From assembly GCF_037154085.1 (NCBI RefSeq), contig NZ_JBANRM010000003.1:531613-595612 (forward strand): DNA of 64,000 nt. Direction: 5' to 3'. The notes beneath the pieces were generated by a model that was given only the letters and a program-made list of their open reading frames with translations, did no database searches and had not been told where the DNA came from. Source of the stretch: Andeanibacterium fulvum. Lineage in GTDB: Bacteria > Pseudomonadota > Alphaproteobacteria > Sphingomonadales > Sphingomonadaceae. Every line of letters begins with the position of its first letter. Positions within the stretch are counted from its first letter, which is position 1. Below, in pieces: positions 7,974-17,402 of the stretch. The translations under genes were made by a program, and so were the position numbers.

Positions 7974-9986
7974 TCAGAACCGCGCCCGCGTGCCGATCTG
8001 CCAGCTGCGCGGTGCACCGCGATAGCTGTCCGGCTCTTCGTAAGTCTGGTCGAAGGCATTGCGCATATTGGCGAACAGCTCGACACTGTCGGTCACGCTG
8101 TAGCGAGCCGAGAAGCTGACCAGATCGTAAGCCGTGACCAGCCCGTTGCCGACATAGCCGCCACCCGGCCCCCATGCGCTGCTGTCGTCATAGACGACGT
8201 CCATGCGCTGGCCGCGGCGATACCAGTCGGCCGAAAGGGAAAGGCGCTCGATCGGGTTGAGCGTGAGGCTGGCCGACCAGCTGTGCTTGGGCCGGCGCAG
8301 CAACTGGTCGCCGGTCGCGTCGTTGAAGGCATTGGTGCGGCTGTAATTGACCCGCAAATCCGCGATCCGGCCGATCTTCGCCTGCACGCCCAGTTCGAAC
8401 CCGTCGATGGCGGCCTTGCCGACATTGCGGTTGGCAAGCGCGGCATAATCATATTCGATCAGATCGGCGATCTTGGTGTCGAAATAGGTGACGTTGAGCC
8501 CCACCCAGCCCTGCGCACCCACTTCGGTGCCGACGTCGGCGCCTGCCTCGAAGGATTTGCCGTGTTCCGGCACGAGGTCGGGATTGCCCACGTTCCACGC
8601 GCTCTTGGTGAAGCGTTCGCTCAGGGTCGGCGCCTTGAACGAGGTACCATAGGAGACATAGGCCCGGCCGCCGACTTCGGGCAGGTGCAGGACACCGCCC
8701 GCATTCCAGGTCGTGACGGCATCGAAGCTTTCCGGATTATCGTGCCGCAGCGATCCGTTGAGATCGACCCGGTCGGCAATCGTCACCTGCGCAAGGCCAT
8801 AGAAGGCAGTCTGTTCTTCCGAGCTGGACAGCGCATCGCTGTAGCCGTCAAAGGCGTCCACCTTGTCCTTCTGCCATTCGAGACCGGCGGAAATGGTCGC
8901 CTTGACCGCATCCGAAGGGCGGACTTCCAGCCGGTTGCGCCAGGCAGCGAATGTCCGCAGGCCACTTGCTTCCGTATCGGCGCCGCCGAAGCTGTCATTG
9001 GTGTCGGGGTGGTTCCATTCCGAGCGCTGATTGTCGACCTGCCCGAATTCCAGATCGCCCTGATAGCGGCCATCGAGAGCCGTAAGGCGCGGGGCGATCC
9101 GCCAGAGGAAATAGCGGTCACGCCCGCCGCGCCCTTCGCGGTCCAGCGCGGCATCGTCGAATTCCGACTTCGCCCGGCGATAGCGGGCCAGCCCGCGGAT
9201 CGTGAGTCCATCGGTCAGCGTCAGTTCGCCATTGCCGGTGATAGTGAAGAACCGGCTGCCGTCGCGCTCGCCCAGATCGTCGGCAATGCGCGCGGCGACA
9301 TTGTCGTAACCGCCCGTCTCGAAATATTCGGCAGTCACGCCATAGGCGAACATCCCCGCCGTGCCGCGCGCGCCGGCCAGCCCGCGATAAGTATCGAGAT
9401 TGCCCGCTGCGATTTCCGCATAGGGCATGAAGGCGCGTTCGCCGCCGATGCGCGGGATGAAGTTGATGACCCCGCCGATCGCATCGGACCCGTAGACGGC
9501 CGAGGCAGGGCCGCGCAGCACCTCGATCCGTTCCAGATCGCCCAGCGTGTCGGAGCCGAAATTGAACTGGCCATTGGGGGTGGAGGCATCGTTGAGGCGA
9601 ATGCCGTCATACAGGGCCAGCGTGTGCTTCGAATTGGTCCCGCGCGAGAAGACCGAGGTCAGCCCGCCGGCACCCCCGCTCTGGACCACGCTGAGGCCCG
9701 GCACCGATTTGAGCGCATCGGCCGCGGTGACGAGGCCCTTGCGCTCGATATCGTCGCGCGAGATCACTTCGGTACGCGCGGCGACGCTTTCGACAGCGGC
9801 ATTGCCGCGCATGGCGGTGACGACGATCAGTTCGCCCTCGGGCCCGGAGGCGAGAGTCTCGGCCGCTACGGTCTCAGTGGCCACGGTCTCGGCAGCCATA
9901 GTCTCGGCATGGGCAGAGACGGCCAGGAAGGGGAGCGTCGCAATCGGGAGCGAGAGTATCACAATGTTGTAACGGGACACGGTCAT
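7974..9986 (-). CDS. TonB-dependent receptor, BtuB-like size class
   Basis: A 670-residue TBDR, first gene of the minus-strand phosphodiester operon. The signal peptide ends at AVSAHA and is followed by an unusual run of near-repeats (AAETVATETVAAETLA, about residues 21-36), then ELIVVTAMR and a plug with KSVPGLSVVQSGG, IRLNDA, IEVLRGPASAVYGSDAIGGVINF. The barrel ends SWQIGTRARF with a terminal Phe. The ATG at 9986 begins a classical signal peptide. Its operon partners suggest a glycerophosphodiester or related ligand, although proteins of this shape also import cobalamin and metal chelates. Confidence 0.9.
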   Translation of the reverse strand: MTVSRYNIVILSLPIATLPFLAVSAHAETMAAETVATETVAAETLASGPEGELIVVTAMRGNAAVESVAARTEVISRDDIERKGLVTAADALKSVPGLSVVQSGGAGGLTSVFSRGTNSKHTLALYDGIRLNDASTPNGQFNFGSDTLGDLERIEVLRGPASAVYGSDAIGGVINFIPRIGGERAFMPYAEIAAGNLDTYRGLAGARGTAGMFAYGVTAEYFETGGYDNVAARIADDLGERDGSRFFTITGNGELTLTDGLTIRGLARYRRAKSEFDDAALDREGRGGRDRYFLWRIAPRLTALDGRYQGDLEFGQVDNQRSEWNHPDTNDSFGGADTEASGLRTFAAWRNRLEVRPSDAVKATISAGLEWQKDKVDAFDGYSDALSSSEEQTAFYGLAQVTIADRVDLNGSLRHDNPESFDAVTTWNAGGVLHLPEVGGRAYVSYGTSFKAPTLSERFTKSAWNVGNPDLVPEHGKSFEAGADVGTEVGAQGWVGLNVTYFDTKIADLIEYDYAALANRNVGKAAIDGFELGVQAKIGRIADLRVNYSRTNAFNDATGDQLLRRPKHSWSASLTLNPIERLSLSADWYRRGQRMDVVYDDSSAWGPGGGYVGNGLVTAYDLVSFSARYSVTDSVELFANMRNAFDQTYEEPDSYRGAPRSWQIGTRARF

Positions 9987-10036
9987 GGAGGGGGCTACCT
10001 GCTGAGGACTTTCTCGCGTGCCCCTAGAGTGCCGCC

Positions 10037-10741
10037 ATGACCGGTAGATTTCCCTTCGATGATCGCTTGAAGAATCTCGCGTATAAAAGCGTATCTTCGC
10101 GCCCCACGCAGAATGTTCGCAGTGTTCGCAACGAACCGCGCTGGCCGCGCCTGATCCGACAGGTCCGTCACCAGATGGGGCTGACGCAGGCTGCCTTCGC
10201 AGAAATGATGGGCGTGAAGCAGGCATCGGTTTCCCGCTGGGAGAACGGCCATGACACGCCCTCTCTCGCCCAGCGCCAGCGGATCACCGATCTCTGGCGC
10301 GCGGCCGATGCGCCCCGGTTGCGGCAACAGCTGAAGGCGCGCATGATCTATGCGCCCAATCCGATCAGCATCGTCGGCCGCGGGGCGCATTTCCTGGAAT
10401 TCAGCAACAGCTTCGCGCGCGAGGCCGGCGTCACCACGGATCAGCTAAGGGGCTGCCCGGTCTATGGCCAGTTCGGCGACATCGTGGATCGCACCACGGA
10501 GGCGTGGGAGCAAAGCGGCATTTTCAAGGGCGACATCGCCTTTACGCTGACCGTCCTGACCCTGACCGACGTTGCCGGGCAAACCATCCACCTCAAGAAT
10601 TTCGACACGCCCTACCATCTCGATGACGAGATCGTCTCGGTCTGCGAAGTGAAACGGATCGACGAGGCGGAGTATGAGCAGCACATGCGCGCTTATGGCG
10701 CCCCGGTATTCAGCCTGAGCTATGACGATCTGCCGCGTTAG
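10037..10741 (+). CDS. XRE-type HTH regulator with a PAS-like C-terminal domain
   Basis: A 234-residue protein divergent from the TBDR-GDPD operon with only 50 bases between the starts, so it is the likely regulator of that operon. Residues about 36-75 form a Cro/CI-type HTH (RQVRHQMGLTQAAFAEMMGVKQASVSRWENG). The remainder looks like a PAS-type sensor fold (FLEFSNSFAREAGVTTDQLRGCPVY), a weak resemblance. No start other than ATG 10037 keeps the HTH intact except a TTG about ten codons in. The ligand is unknown. Confidence 0.75.
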   Translation: MTGRFPFDDRLKNLAYKSVSSRPTQNVRSVRNEPRWPRLIRQVRHQMGLTQAAFAEMMGVKQASVSRWENGHDTPSLAQRQRITDLWRAADAPRLRQQLKARMIYAPNPISIVGRGAHFLEFSNSFAREAGVTTDQLRGCPVYGQFGDIVDRTTEAWEQSGIFKGDIAFTLTVLTLTDVAGQTIHLKNFDTPYHLDDEIVSVCEVKRIDEAEYEQHMRAYGAPVFSLSYDDLPR

Positions 10742-10860
10742 CGGGCTGAGGGATTTCGATCTGTGGCGACAATGGTGACTAACCGGGATTTGGGCTCAAA
10801 GATTGCCAATCCGGATACGACAACATTGCGGACGATGAGCGTAAGACCGTATGTGATTAC

Positions 10861-11211
10861 ATGAATGCTGCATCTCGCACCTCTTGGAAGGCGCTACCCC
10901 TTCCTGCCAAGCGTGTGTCCTTAGTGCTCACTCGACAATTCTCTGATGCTGAGGGCGATCAATTGCGGTTGGGCCATGTGCCCGCCGATATGGATGATAA
11001 ATGGTTCATTTTCTTTGAGAATGGCTGGCTCTATTTTCACAGGTCATGGACGGGGCATTGCATATATGGCGTCCGCCTCGACGGCTCACCGAATGGTGTG
11101 CGGATCACGGAGGCGTGGGTGAACGGGGATGAGGGCCAATATCGCTCACCCGGTCAGGAAGCTGACATACGGTTTGTGCAGCAGCTAATTGACACCCGTC
11201 TTCTCACTTAG
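10861..11211 (+). CDS. Small conserved hypothetical protein
   Basis: A 116-residue soluble protein rich in aromatic residues in its centre (KWFIFFENGWLYFHRSWTGHCIYGVRLDG) and with EAWVNGD and QYRSPG further on. I recall this aromatic pattern from small uncharacterised bacterial proteins but cannot give a family name or a function. There is no signal peptide, membrane segment or clear ribosome site. The coding sequence and its upstream flank look lower in GC than the neighbouring genes, and a long inverted repeat follows, hinting that this short stretch may have been acquired. Confidence 0.6.
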   Translation: MNAASRTSWKALPLPAKRVSLVLTRQFSDAEGDQLRLGHVPADMDDKWFIFFENGWLYFHRSWTGHCIYGVRLDGSPNGVRITEAWVNGDEGQYRSPGQEADIRFVQQLIDTRLLT

Positions 11212-11539
11212 GAACGTCCGCTCCCCACAACAAAGCTGCCAAATGCCGCCATTCCGGACACAACATGATTGCGGACATCCCCAATCTCCGCTCGTCCTGA
11301 GCCTGTCGAAGGACACGGGAAACCGCCAGCCCCACATCCCGTTGGCGGGGCAAGTGCCGCCGCGTGTCCTTCGACAGGCTCAGGATGAGCGGTTGTGGTG
11401 AGTGGGATTAGGCTTTTACTCGAGTACCTTCGTCATTCCCGTCATTCGCTCTACCCAACGAAGTTCGCCGATAGCGGGCGAGCATTCATGCCGGAGCTGA
11501 ACACGCTGCTCCGCGTCGGCAGTTGCGGCGCATCACGCC
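11212..11539. other. Intergenic region with a long inverted repeat
   Basis: Between the small hypothetical gene and the end of phoD. Apart from the inverted repeat at 11288-11392 I see no gene or terminator with a T tract. Confidence 0.6.
11288..11392. repeat. REP-like inverted repeat with 30-bp arms
   Basis: The arm at 11288-11317 (CTCGTCCTGAGCCTGTCGAA core) is repeated in inverse orientation at 11363-11392 with one mismatch, separated by 45 bases. The core CTTCGACAGGCTCAGGA is, from memory, a common dispersed intergenic repeat in sphingomonads and other alphaproteobacteria. It probably marks a mobile intergenic element or a transcript-end structure rather than a gene. Confidence 0.7.
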
Positions 11540-13087
11540 CTAGGCGGGATCGAGGGCCACGCGGCCCCGGCTGACTGTGAAGCTGGCGAGAGTCGAAATG
11601 GCCCCGCCCGGTGTGCTCACCCGGTCCATCACCTTCACATCCGTGCGCCAGAGTTCGGGCGTGATCTCGAACAGCTGATATCCGCGCCGGTCGGTCATCA
11701 GCTTGATGTGCGGATTATTCGCCAGCTGGAACTCGGCATCGGGGATCTCCATCCCGTCGCCATTCGAGCTGATCGACGTCGCGAGGAATTCCACTGCGGC
11801 CATCTCGCCATCCAGCCGCTCGTCATCGAGCGGGACAGTGCCGGCGAAGTGGCGGTGGAAATCGCCCGAGGCAATCACCGTGTTGCCCTGCCCCTGCCGC
11901 GCGATGCTTTCCATCAGCCGCTTGCGCGCGGGGCGATAGCCGTCCCATGTGTCGAAGGCGTAATCGGGCGTAGCAGTGGCGGATGGGCGGCGATCGTAGG
12001 GCATCGTCAGCACCTGCTGGGCCAGCAGGTTCCAGCTTGCATCCCCGGCAAGGCCTGCGTCGAGCCAGGCTTCCTGCGCCTTGCCAAGCATGTCGGACGA
12101 GTTGTGGGCGTCGAACGAACAGGGAAGCGCCTTGCCATCCGCGCAGGGCTGGTCGGACCGGAAGCTGCGCGTATCGAGCACATGCATGCTCAGCAGCCGT
12201 CCGAAATTCAGGCGGCGGAAGACGAGCACCCCGCCCAGCGCGGGCATTTGCGCGCGGCGCAGGGGCATGTGTTCATACCACGCCTGAAGCGCGGCCAGCC
12301 GGCGCAGGGCGAAGATTTCGGGCGGCGTCCCGTCACGGTCGAACTCTCCCGCCCAATTATTGTCCACCTCGTGATCGTCGAAGGAGACGGCAAAGGCGCA
12401 GGCCGCATGAGCCGCCTGCAAATGCGGATCGGCCTTGTACTGGGCGTAGCGACGCCGATAATCGTCGAGGCTGTAGAGCTTGTCGCCCAGATGCTGACGC
12501 GGGATATAGGGGCCCAGCGGGGTCGGCGCCCCTTCATAGATGTAATCGCCGTAATGGAAGACCAGATCGAGGTCCGGTTCTGCCGCCAGATGCCCCCAGG
12601 CGTCGAAATAGCCATGTTCCCACTTTTGGCACCCGGCAACGCCGATCCGCAGCCTGTCAGGCATCTCACCCGCCGCAGGGGCCGTGCGGGCCATGCCCAC
12701 GGGGCTGACATCGGCGGTCCCGGCCATGAAGCGATACCAATAGGGGCGGCGCGGCAGCAGGCCGTCCAGCTCGACATGGACGGAATGGGCAAGCTCGGGC
12801 CGCGCCAGTGCCTCGCCGCTGCGCACCACGCGGGCGAAGCCTTCATCCTCGGCCACTTCCCAGCGCACCGCGACAGGCGCCATCGGCATGCCGCCATGTT
12901 CGCCCAGTGGATCGGGCGCAAGCCGGGTCCAGATAACGAAGCCGTCCGGCCATGGATCGCCCGCCGCCACGCCCAGCGTGAAGGGATAGGCGCCCGGCAT
13001 GGCCGCGAGGGCCCGCACAGGCGCAAGGGCGCCCATGATCGCCAGTTGCCCGGCACTGCGGATCAGGGTGCGGCGATCGAAACGCAT
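11540..13087 (-). CDS. phoD: PhoD-family alkaline phosphatase / phosphodiesterase
   Basis: A 515-residue exported phosphatase expected to release phosphate from phosphodiesters or monoesters using calcium and iron. The N-terminus has a twin-arginine signal (DRRTLIRSAGQLAIMG). PhoD-type elements follow: FTLGVAAGDPWPDGFVIWTRL, the N-terminal beta-sandwich, GDYIYEG, SFDDHEVDNNW and later IASGDFHRH. The start ATG 13087 gives a typical Tat leader. It lies 72 bases downstream of an STN-type TBDR gene on the same strand, with a strong hairpin between them, so it may be co-transcribed with the sigma/FecR/TBDR cascade. Confidence 0.88.
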   Translation of the reverse strand: MRFDRRTLIRSAGQLAIMGALAPVRALAAMPGAYPFTLGVAAGDPWPDGFVIWTRLAPDPLGEHGGMPMAPVAVRWEVAEDEGFARVVRSGEALARPELAHSVHVELDGLLPRRPYWYRFMAGTADVSPVGMARTAPAAGEMPDRLRIGVAGCQKWEHGYFDAWGHLAAEPDLDLVFHYGDYIYEGAPTPLGPYIPRQHLGDKLYSLDDYRRRYAQYKADPHLQAAHAACAFAVSFDDHEVDNNWAGEFDRDGTPPEIFALRRLAALQAWYEHMPLRRAQMPALGGVLVFRRLNFGRLLSMHVLDTRSFRSDQPCADGKALPCSFDAHNSSDMLGKAQEAWLDAGLAGDASWNLLAQQVLTMPYDRRPSATATPDYAFDTWDGYRPARKRLMESIARQGQGNTVIASGDFHRHFAGTVPLDDERLDGEMAAVEFLATSISSNGDGMEIPDAEFQLANNPHIKLMTDRRGYQLFEITPELWRTDVKVMDRVSTPGGAISTLASFTVSRGRVALDPA

Positions 13088-13114
13088 GGCCGAATTCCAG
13101 TCTCAATGGCGAAA

Positions 13115-13145
13115 GCTCCACCGGCATGAGGGTCGCCGGTGGAGC
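13115..13145 (-). terminator. Hairpin between TBDR and phoD, possible attenuator
   Basis: GCTCCACCGGC and GCCGGTGGAGC form a perfect 11-bp stem with a nine-base loop. On the minus strand it follows the TBDR stop and is followed only by TTTC, so it is a partial terminator or processing site at best. It would allow phoD expression to be set lower than the TBDR. Confidence 0.4.
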
Positions 13146-13159
13146 CCCTCGCCCTACGC

Positions 13160-16100
13160 TTAGAAGCGAACCTTCGCGCCCAAGAAATATTCGGCGCCCA
13201 GCGCATCATAGGTCGAAGGATAGCTATTGGCCTGCTGCTGCGACGTGCCGATGGCCTGCGGCTGAGTGTCGAACAGATTGTTCACCCCGCCATAGAGTGT
13301 CAGCTTGCCATCGACGATCTCGTAGCTGGCCGAGAGATCGAAATAGTTGCGCGAGTGGAGCACCGGCACCGCGTAATCGGCCTCGTTGCCGCCGCCCACG
13401 ACGATGCGGTCATCCGTCACCGGCCCGATATAGCGATGCTGCAGCGTGGCGGTGAACGCGCCGGAGTTCCAGCCCAGGCGGGTCACGGTCTTGAACTTGG
13501 GACGCACTTCATAACCGCACAGGGCGCCGAAAGTACCCGCGCAATTGTTCACTTCCTCCGGCAGGTCCTGCAAGGGCATTACGTCATAGCTGTGGAGCCA
13601 AGTGCCGCGCAGGTCCAGGCTCACCTCGCCGCCCGCCAGATCGTGGGCCCAGCCAAGCTGGAAATCGATGCCCGACGTGGCGATCTTGCCGATATTGGTG
13701 TTGAAGGCCTCCACGCTGTAGGGCGAACCGATGCTGCCATCTTCCGGATCGCGGCGGATCGCCTGACAGGCCGCGCTGGCAGCATCCTGCAGCACGTTAT
13801 AGCACAGGTCGAAAATACCGGCGACCGAAGAGCCCAGCGGCGCGATCGCGTCCTTCACCTCGATGTTGAAGTAGTCCACCTTCAGAACGAACTCTGGCAG
13901 CACCTCGGGCCGCAGCGTGACGCCGAAGCTGATCGTGTTCGAGCTTTCCGGCTTCAGGTCCGGATTGGAGCCGTAGAGCACGTCCAGCCGCGAACTGGGT
14001 TGCAACGCGGCCTTGCCCACCATGCTCTCCGGCACGCCCGTGGCGATGCACAGGGCCCGCACCACCGGATCGGTCGCCGCCGAAGCCAGCGCGCAGGTAT
14101 CCTGCGCGGATGGGCTGTCGGAATACTGGCCGCTGAACAGCTCGCCGATATTGGGAGCGCGCACGGCGTGCTGCCACTGGCCCCGCAGTTCCAGCCCCTC
14201 TACCGGCGACCATTCCAGCCCGCCCAGCCAGGTCCACACATTGCCGGCACCGCTGAGATTGTAATGCGAATAGCGCAAGGCCCCATTGGCCGTGACGCGC
14301 CCGATGGCGGAATCCTGCGACAGCAGCGGCAGGCGCGTTTCGCCGAACAGTTCGAACACTTCGATCCCGCCCGATGTGGGATAGAAGGGGTCCTGCCCGA
14401 TGGCATCGCCGCTCTGCTGCGCCGGGTCCGGATTGGATTCGTCATAGGCCTTGCGCCATTCGGTACCCAGCGCCACGCTCAGCGGCCCGGCGGGCAGCGA
14501 GGCGACATCGGACGAGAACGTGCCCATCGCAGTGTGCAGGCTGCTGAAGTTCTCGTTATGCGTGTTGATGGTCAGCGCCTGGACAGCGGCATCCGACATG
14601 CCGAAGCCGAACGGGTTCACCAGCGGCGCGGCGCCGTTAACGCTGAGCAGGCCGGCCGTATAGGCAGAGCGGGAGACCATGCCGGTGAGGTCGGACGATC
14701 CCTTGGCCTCGCCATAGAAATAGGAAATGTCGAACCGGTTGTTGCGCAGGAAGCTGTCGCTCGCATCCGGCAGCGAACCCTTCAGGCCCCCACCGATGCG
14801 CAACGTATCGGTGTTGATGAAGACGTTGCGCGGGCCGATTTCCTCGAAGCGGCGGGCGAAGCGAACGCTGACCAGGCCATTATTGGCATTGGCCCCGGTT
14901 TCCAGCAGGTCCAGCTGATGGAACACTTCCTGCATTTCCGGCGAGACATAGGGATTGTCCACGTCGATCAGATAGGCGGTCACGCCGTGGGTCGTCGGCG
15001 CCAGCTGCATCGTCACCTGAGTGCGATACCACGAGCCTTCGCCATAGAGCGTGACATTGTCGCTGACGTCGAAATGAGCGAAGCCCGACACGCCTTTGCG
15101 CTCTTCGGGGACCTGCAGATAATTGTAGCCCGCGAAATTGTAGCGGTCCTCCGGATCGCGGAACAAGCGGGCATCCGAACCGGCGCCATCGAATGTGAAG
15201 CCCAGCGAAGTGAGGCCGGAAAGGCCCGCCGCATTCAGCGCCGAGGCAAGGCCGGCATAGGCGGGCGTACCCGACTGCAGCTTCGCTAGTTGCGCCGCGG
15301 TCAGCATGGGAAAGCTGCCATCCGGAGTGGAAGTCGCCGCGCGGCTGACCAGCCCCGGAGCGCCATCCACCATGCCATCGGCCAGCGGGACATTCGAATA
15401 TTCGCGGTCAGCCTGCGTCACCGCGCCGCGCTTGTAGTAATTTCCCGTGAGCACGATGTTGCCGCGGCCATCCGCGAAATTGGTGCCGGCCGTCAGGTCC
15501 AGACTATAGCTGGTGGCATCGCCCGCCACATCGCCGCCATATTGGGCCTTGCCTTCCACGCCGTCGAAATCCGTGCGCAGGATGAAATTGGTAACGCCCG
15601 CAATGGCGTCGGAACCATAGACGGCGGACGAACCGCCCGTGACCACGTCCACGCGTTCAACCAATGCGGCGGGAATCGTGTTGATATCGGTCGTCTGGTA
15701 AGAGCCGGAGAAGACGTAGCGGCGGCCGTTCACCAGCACCAGATTGCGCCCGGTGCCGAGGCTGCGCAGATCGATCTCCGCTTTGCCCGTGCCGGGATTG
15801 TTCGAACGGCTGGTGCGGCCGCCCGCGAATTGCGGCTGGCGGATCAGGAAATCTTCCAGCGCCAGCGCACCGGTGCTCTCGATCTCCTCACGCCCGACGG
15901 ACGAGACCGGCGTGGAGCTTTCCTCCGCCACGCGGGCAATGCGCGATCCGGTCACCACGATCGGCGCGGCCTCCACTACCGCCGCCTCGCTCACTTTCGC
16001 GGGCGACGCGGCAGGGGCTGGCGTGGAGGCCGCACCACGGGCAGCGCGCAGCATCACCGTGCCCGAACTGCCCTTCGTCACTTCCAGCCCGCTGCCCGCG

Positions 16101-16357
16101 ATCAGGGTGCGCAGGGCCTGGCTGGCCTTCATCTCGCCCTTGATCGGAGTGGAGCGGATCGCGCTGATCTTCTCGCTGGGAAAGAATATCTGCACACCGG
16201 CCTGACGGGCGTAGAGATTCAAGGCATCAGGAAGCGCCTGCGCCGGAATATCGAAATAGACATTCTTCTCTTCCTTCGCCTCGGCCGCATATGGCGCAAT
16301 TACGACAGGAATAAAGCAGGCATATTTCAGCGCGGAAATCAGCGACCTGTTCGACAT
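13160..16357 (-). CDS. FecA-like TonB-dependent transducer with STN domain
   Basis: A 1065-residue TBDR. After a signal peptide ending near AAEAKE comes a secretin/TonB N-terminal (STN) domain (FDIPAQALPDALNLYARQAGVQIFF, LRTLIAGSGLEV, about residues 35-100). An Ala/Pro linker, the plug (IVVTGSRI, LVLVNGRRYVFSG, VDVVTGGSSAVYGSDAIAGVTNF) and a large barrel ending FLGAKVRF follow. The STN domain is the part that signals to FecR-type anti-sigma factors. The gene lies immediately downstream of fecR and the sigma gene on the same strand. The phoD gene that follows suggests a phosphorus ligand, but iron chelates or oligosaccharides are also possible. Confidence 0.92.
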   Translation of the reverse strand: MSNRSLISALKYACFIPVVIAPYAAEAKEEKNVYFDIPAQALPDALNLYARQAGVQIFFPSEKISAIRSTPIKGEMKASQALRTLIAGSGLEVTKGSSGTVMLRAARGAASTPAPAASPAKVSEAAVVEAAPIVVTGSRIARVAEESSTPVSSVGREEIESTGALALEDFLIRQPQFAGGRTSRSNNPGTGKAEIDLRSLGTGRNLVLVNGRRYVFSGSYQTTDINTIPAALVERVDVVTGGSSAVYGSDAIAGVTNFILRTDFDGVEGKAQYGGDVAGDATSYSLDLTAGTNFADGRGNIVLTGNYYKRGAVTQADREYSNVPLADGMVDGAPGLVSRAATSTPDGSFPMLTAAQLAKLQSGTPAYAGLASALNAAGLSGLTSLGFTFDGAGSDARLFRDPEDRYNFAGYNYLQVPEERKGVSGFAHFDVSDNVTLYGEGSWYRTQVTMQLAPTTHGVTAYLIDVDNPYVSPEMQEVFHQLDLLETGANANNGLVSVRFARRFEEIGPRNVFINTDTLRIGGGLKGSLPDASDSFLRNNRFDISYFYGEAKGSSDLTGMVSRSAYTAGLLSVNGAAPLVNPFGFGMSDAAVQALTINTHNENFSSLHTAMGTFSSDVASLPAGPLSVALGTEWRKAYDESNPDPAQQSGDAIGQDPFYPTSGGIEVFELFGETRLPLLSQDSAIGRVTANGALRYSHYNLSGAGNVWTWLGGLEWSPVEGLELRGQWQHAVRAPNIGELFSGQYSDSPSAQDTCALASAATDPVVRALCIATGVPESMVGKAALQPSSRLDVLYGSNPDLKPESSNTISFGVTLRPEVLPEFVLKVDYFNIEVKDAIAPLGSSVAGIFDLCYNVLQDAASAACQAIRRDPEDGSIGSPYSVEAFNTNIGKIATSGIDFQLGWAHDLAGGEVSLDLRGTWLHSYDVMPLQDLPEEVNNCAGTFGALCGYEVRPKFKTVTRLGWNSGAFTATLQHRYIGPVTDDRIVVGGGNEADYAVPVLHSRNYFDLSASYEIVDGKLTLYGGVNNLFDTQPQAIGTSQQQANSYPSTYDALGAEYFLGAKVRF

Positions 16358-16439
16358 GAAATTCTCCGTTGCCCCGGTGATGGAGGAATTTGGGCTTCAA
16401 CCATCATGACGAGCGGGGCAGACCTCTCCGCCAAGCCGA

Positions 16440-17402
16440 TCAGTTATTTTTTCGCGTGAGCAGGAAACCCTCGTCGGACGGCGAGGCCTGGATATCGAGC
16501 GTAGCATCGAGCGCTTCGAAGAAGATCGTGGGATCGGTGGAGGTGAAGCGCCCGCCAACGCGGATCGCCCCCAGCGCCGGATCGGCAATGACGATCTTGC
16601 GCTCGAGATAGCGGTTATATTCGCCGATCGCCGCGGAGAGCGGCTCGTCCTGAAAGAGGATTTCCCCGCTCTGCCAGGCAAGCGTGGCGGCGACCTGCAA
16701 TTCGGAAGCCGGGCTGATGCGGGGCCCGGCATCGGTGAGGCTGAGCATGCGATAGGCGCCTGCCGCCTCGGGCCTGAGGTCGCTTCCATCCGCCTGCCCC
16801 GCGCTGCGAGCCACTCCCCGCAGCACCATCACGTCGATCCCGCCCGGCATCAGCCGCGCGTTGAACAGCCCGCTGGTCAGGCTGATCTTCACATCCTCCC
16901 CTTCCAGCAGGAGCGGCGGCCCCTTGGGCGAGACCTCCAGCGCCATTTCCCCCCGTTCGAGGCGGAGGATGCGCTTCCCGCCTTTCACGCGCCAAGCGAC
17001 CGAACTGTCCGTGTTGAGCGCCAGCAGGCTGCCGTCGGGCAGGCGCAGCTTGCGCGTCTCTCCGATCCCGGTCTCGACCCGGTCCCACGCATAGGCTCGT
17101 GAAACCGCCATGCCGCCCCCGGCGAGCACGATCAGCCCCGCCGCACCGGCGGCCCGCATCATGGCGCGGCGCGAAAAGGAAAGGTCTGCGCGCGCAGCGC
17201 CCTGCTCCGCTTCCAGGCCAATCCCGGGACCGACCTTTTCCCATGCGGCATAGGCGCGCGCGAAGGCCAGCGCATGAGCCGGGCTGCGGCCTCGCCATTC
17301 TTCGAATGCGGCAGGATCTACCGTGCCCAGATCGTGCCGTGCCACCCATTCGGCGGCTTCCGTGGCAAGGCGATAGGGCTCGGATCGGCGTGGAAGATCT
17401 AT
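16440..17402 (-). CDS. FecR-family anti-sigma factor with non-standard start
   Basis: A single-pass membrane sensor that would hold the ECF sigma factor until the STN-TBDR signals. Visible parts: N-terminal DUF4880-like helices (EAAEWVARHDLGTVDPAAFEEW), a transmembrane segment (AAGAAGLIVLAGGG), the FecR core (GETRKLRLPDGSLLALNTDSS) and a C-terminal STN-like part (YNRYLERKIVIADPALG). The first conventional start in frame is GTG 17345, which cuts the conserved first helix. Homology-like coding continues upstream to an ATA at 17402-17400, with GGGAGCGG about four to eight bases before it, and a CTG lies a few codons further on. I therefore extend the gene; the exact start is uncertain. It follows the sigma gene by about 90 bases. 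Confidence 0.8.
   Translation of the reverse strand: MDLPRRSEPYRLATEAAEWVARHDLGTVDPAAFEEWRGRSPAHALAFARAYAAWEKVGPGIGLEAEQGAARADLSFSRRAMMRAAGAAGLIVLAGGGMAVSRAYAWDRVETGIGETRKLRLPDGSLLALNTDSSVAWRVKGGKRILRLERGEMALEVSPKGPPLLLEGEDVKISLTSGLFNARLMPGGIDVMVLRGVARSAGQADGSDLRPEAAGAYRMLSLTDAGPRISPASELQVAATLAWQSGEILFQDEPLSAAIGEYNRYLERKIVIADPALGAIRVGGRFTSTDPTIFFEALDATLDIQASPSDEGFLLTRKNN

Noticed and set aside
13139..15289. 716-codon open frame opposite the STN-TBDR
   Set aside because: Arg/Gln/Ala/Gly-rich shadow translation without start signal or domain; the minus-strand TBDR is certain.
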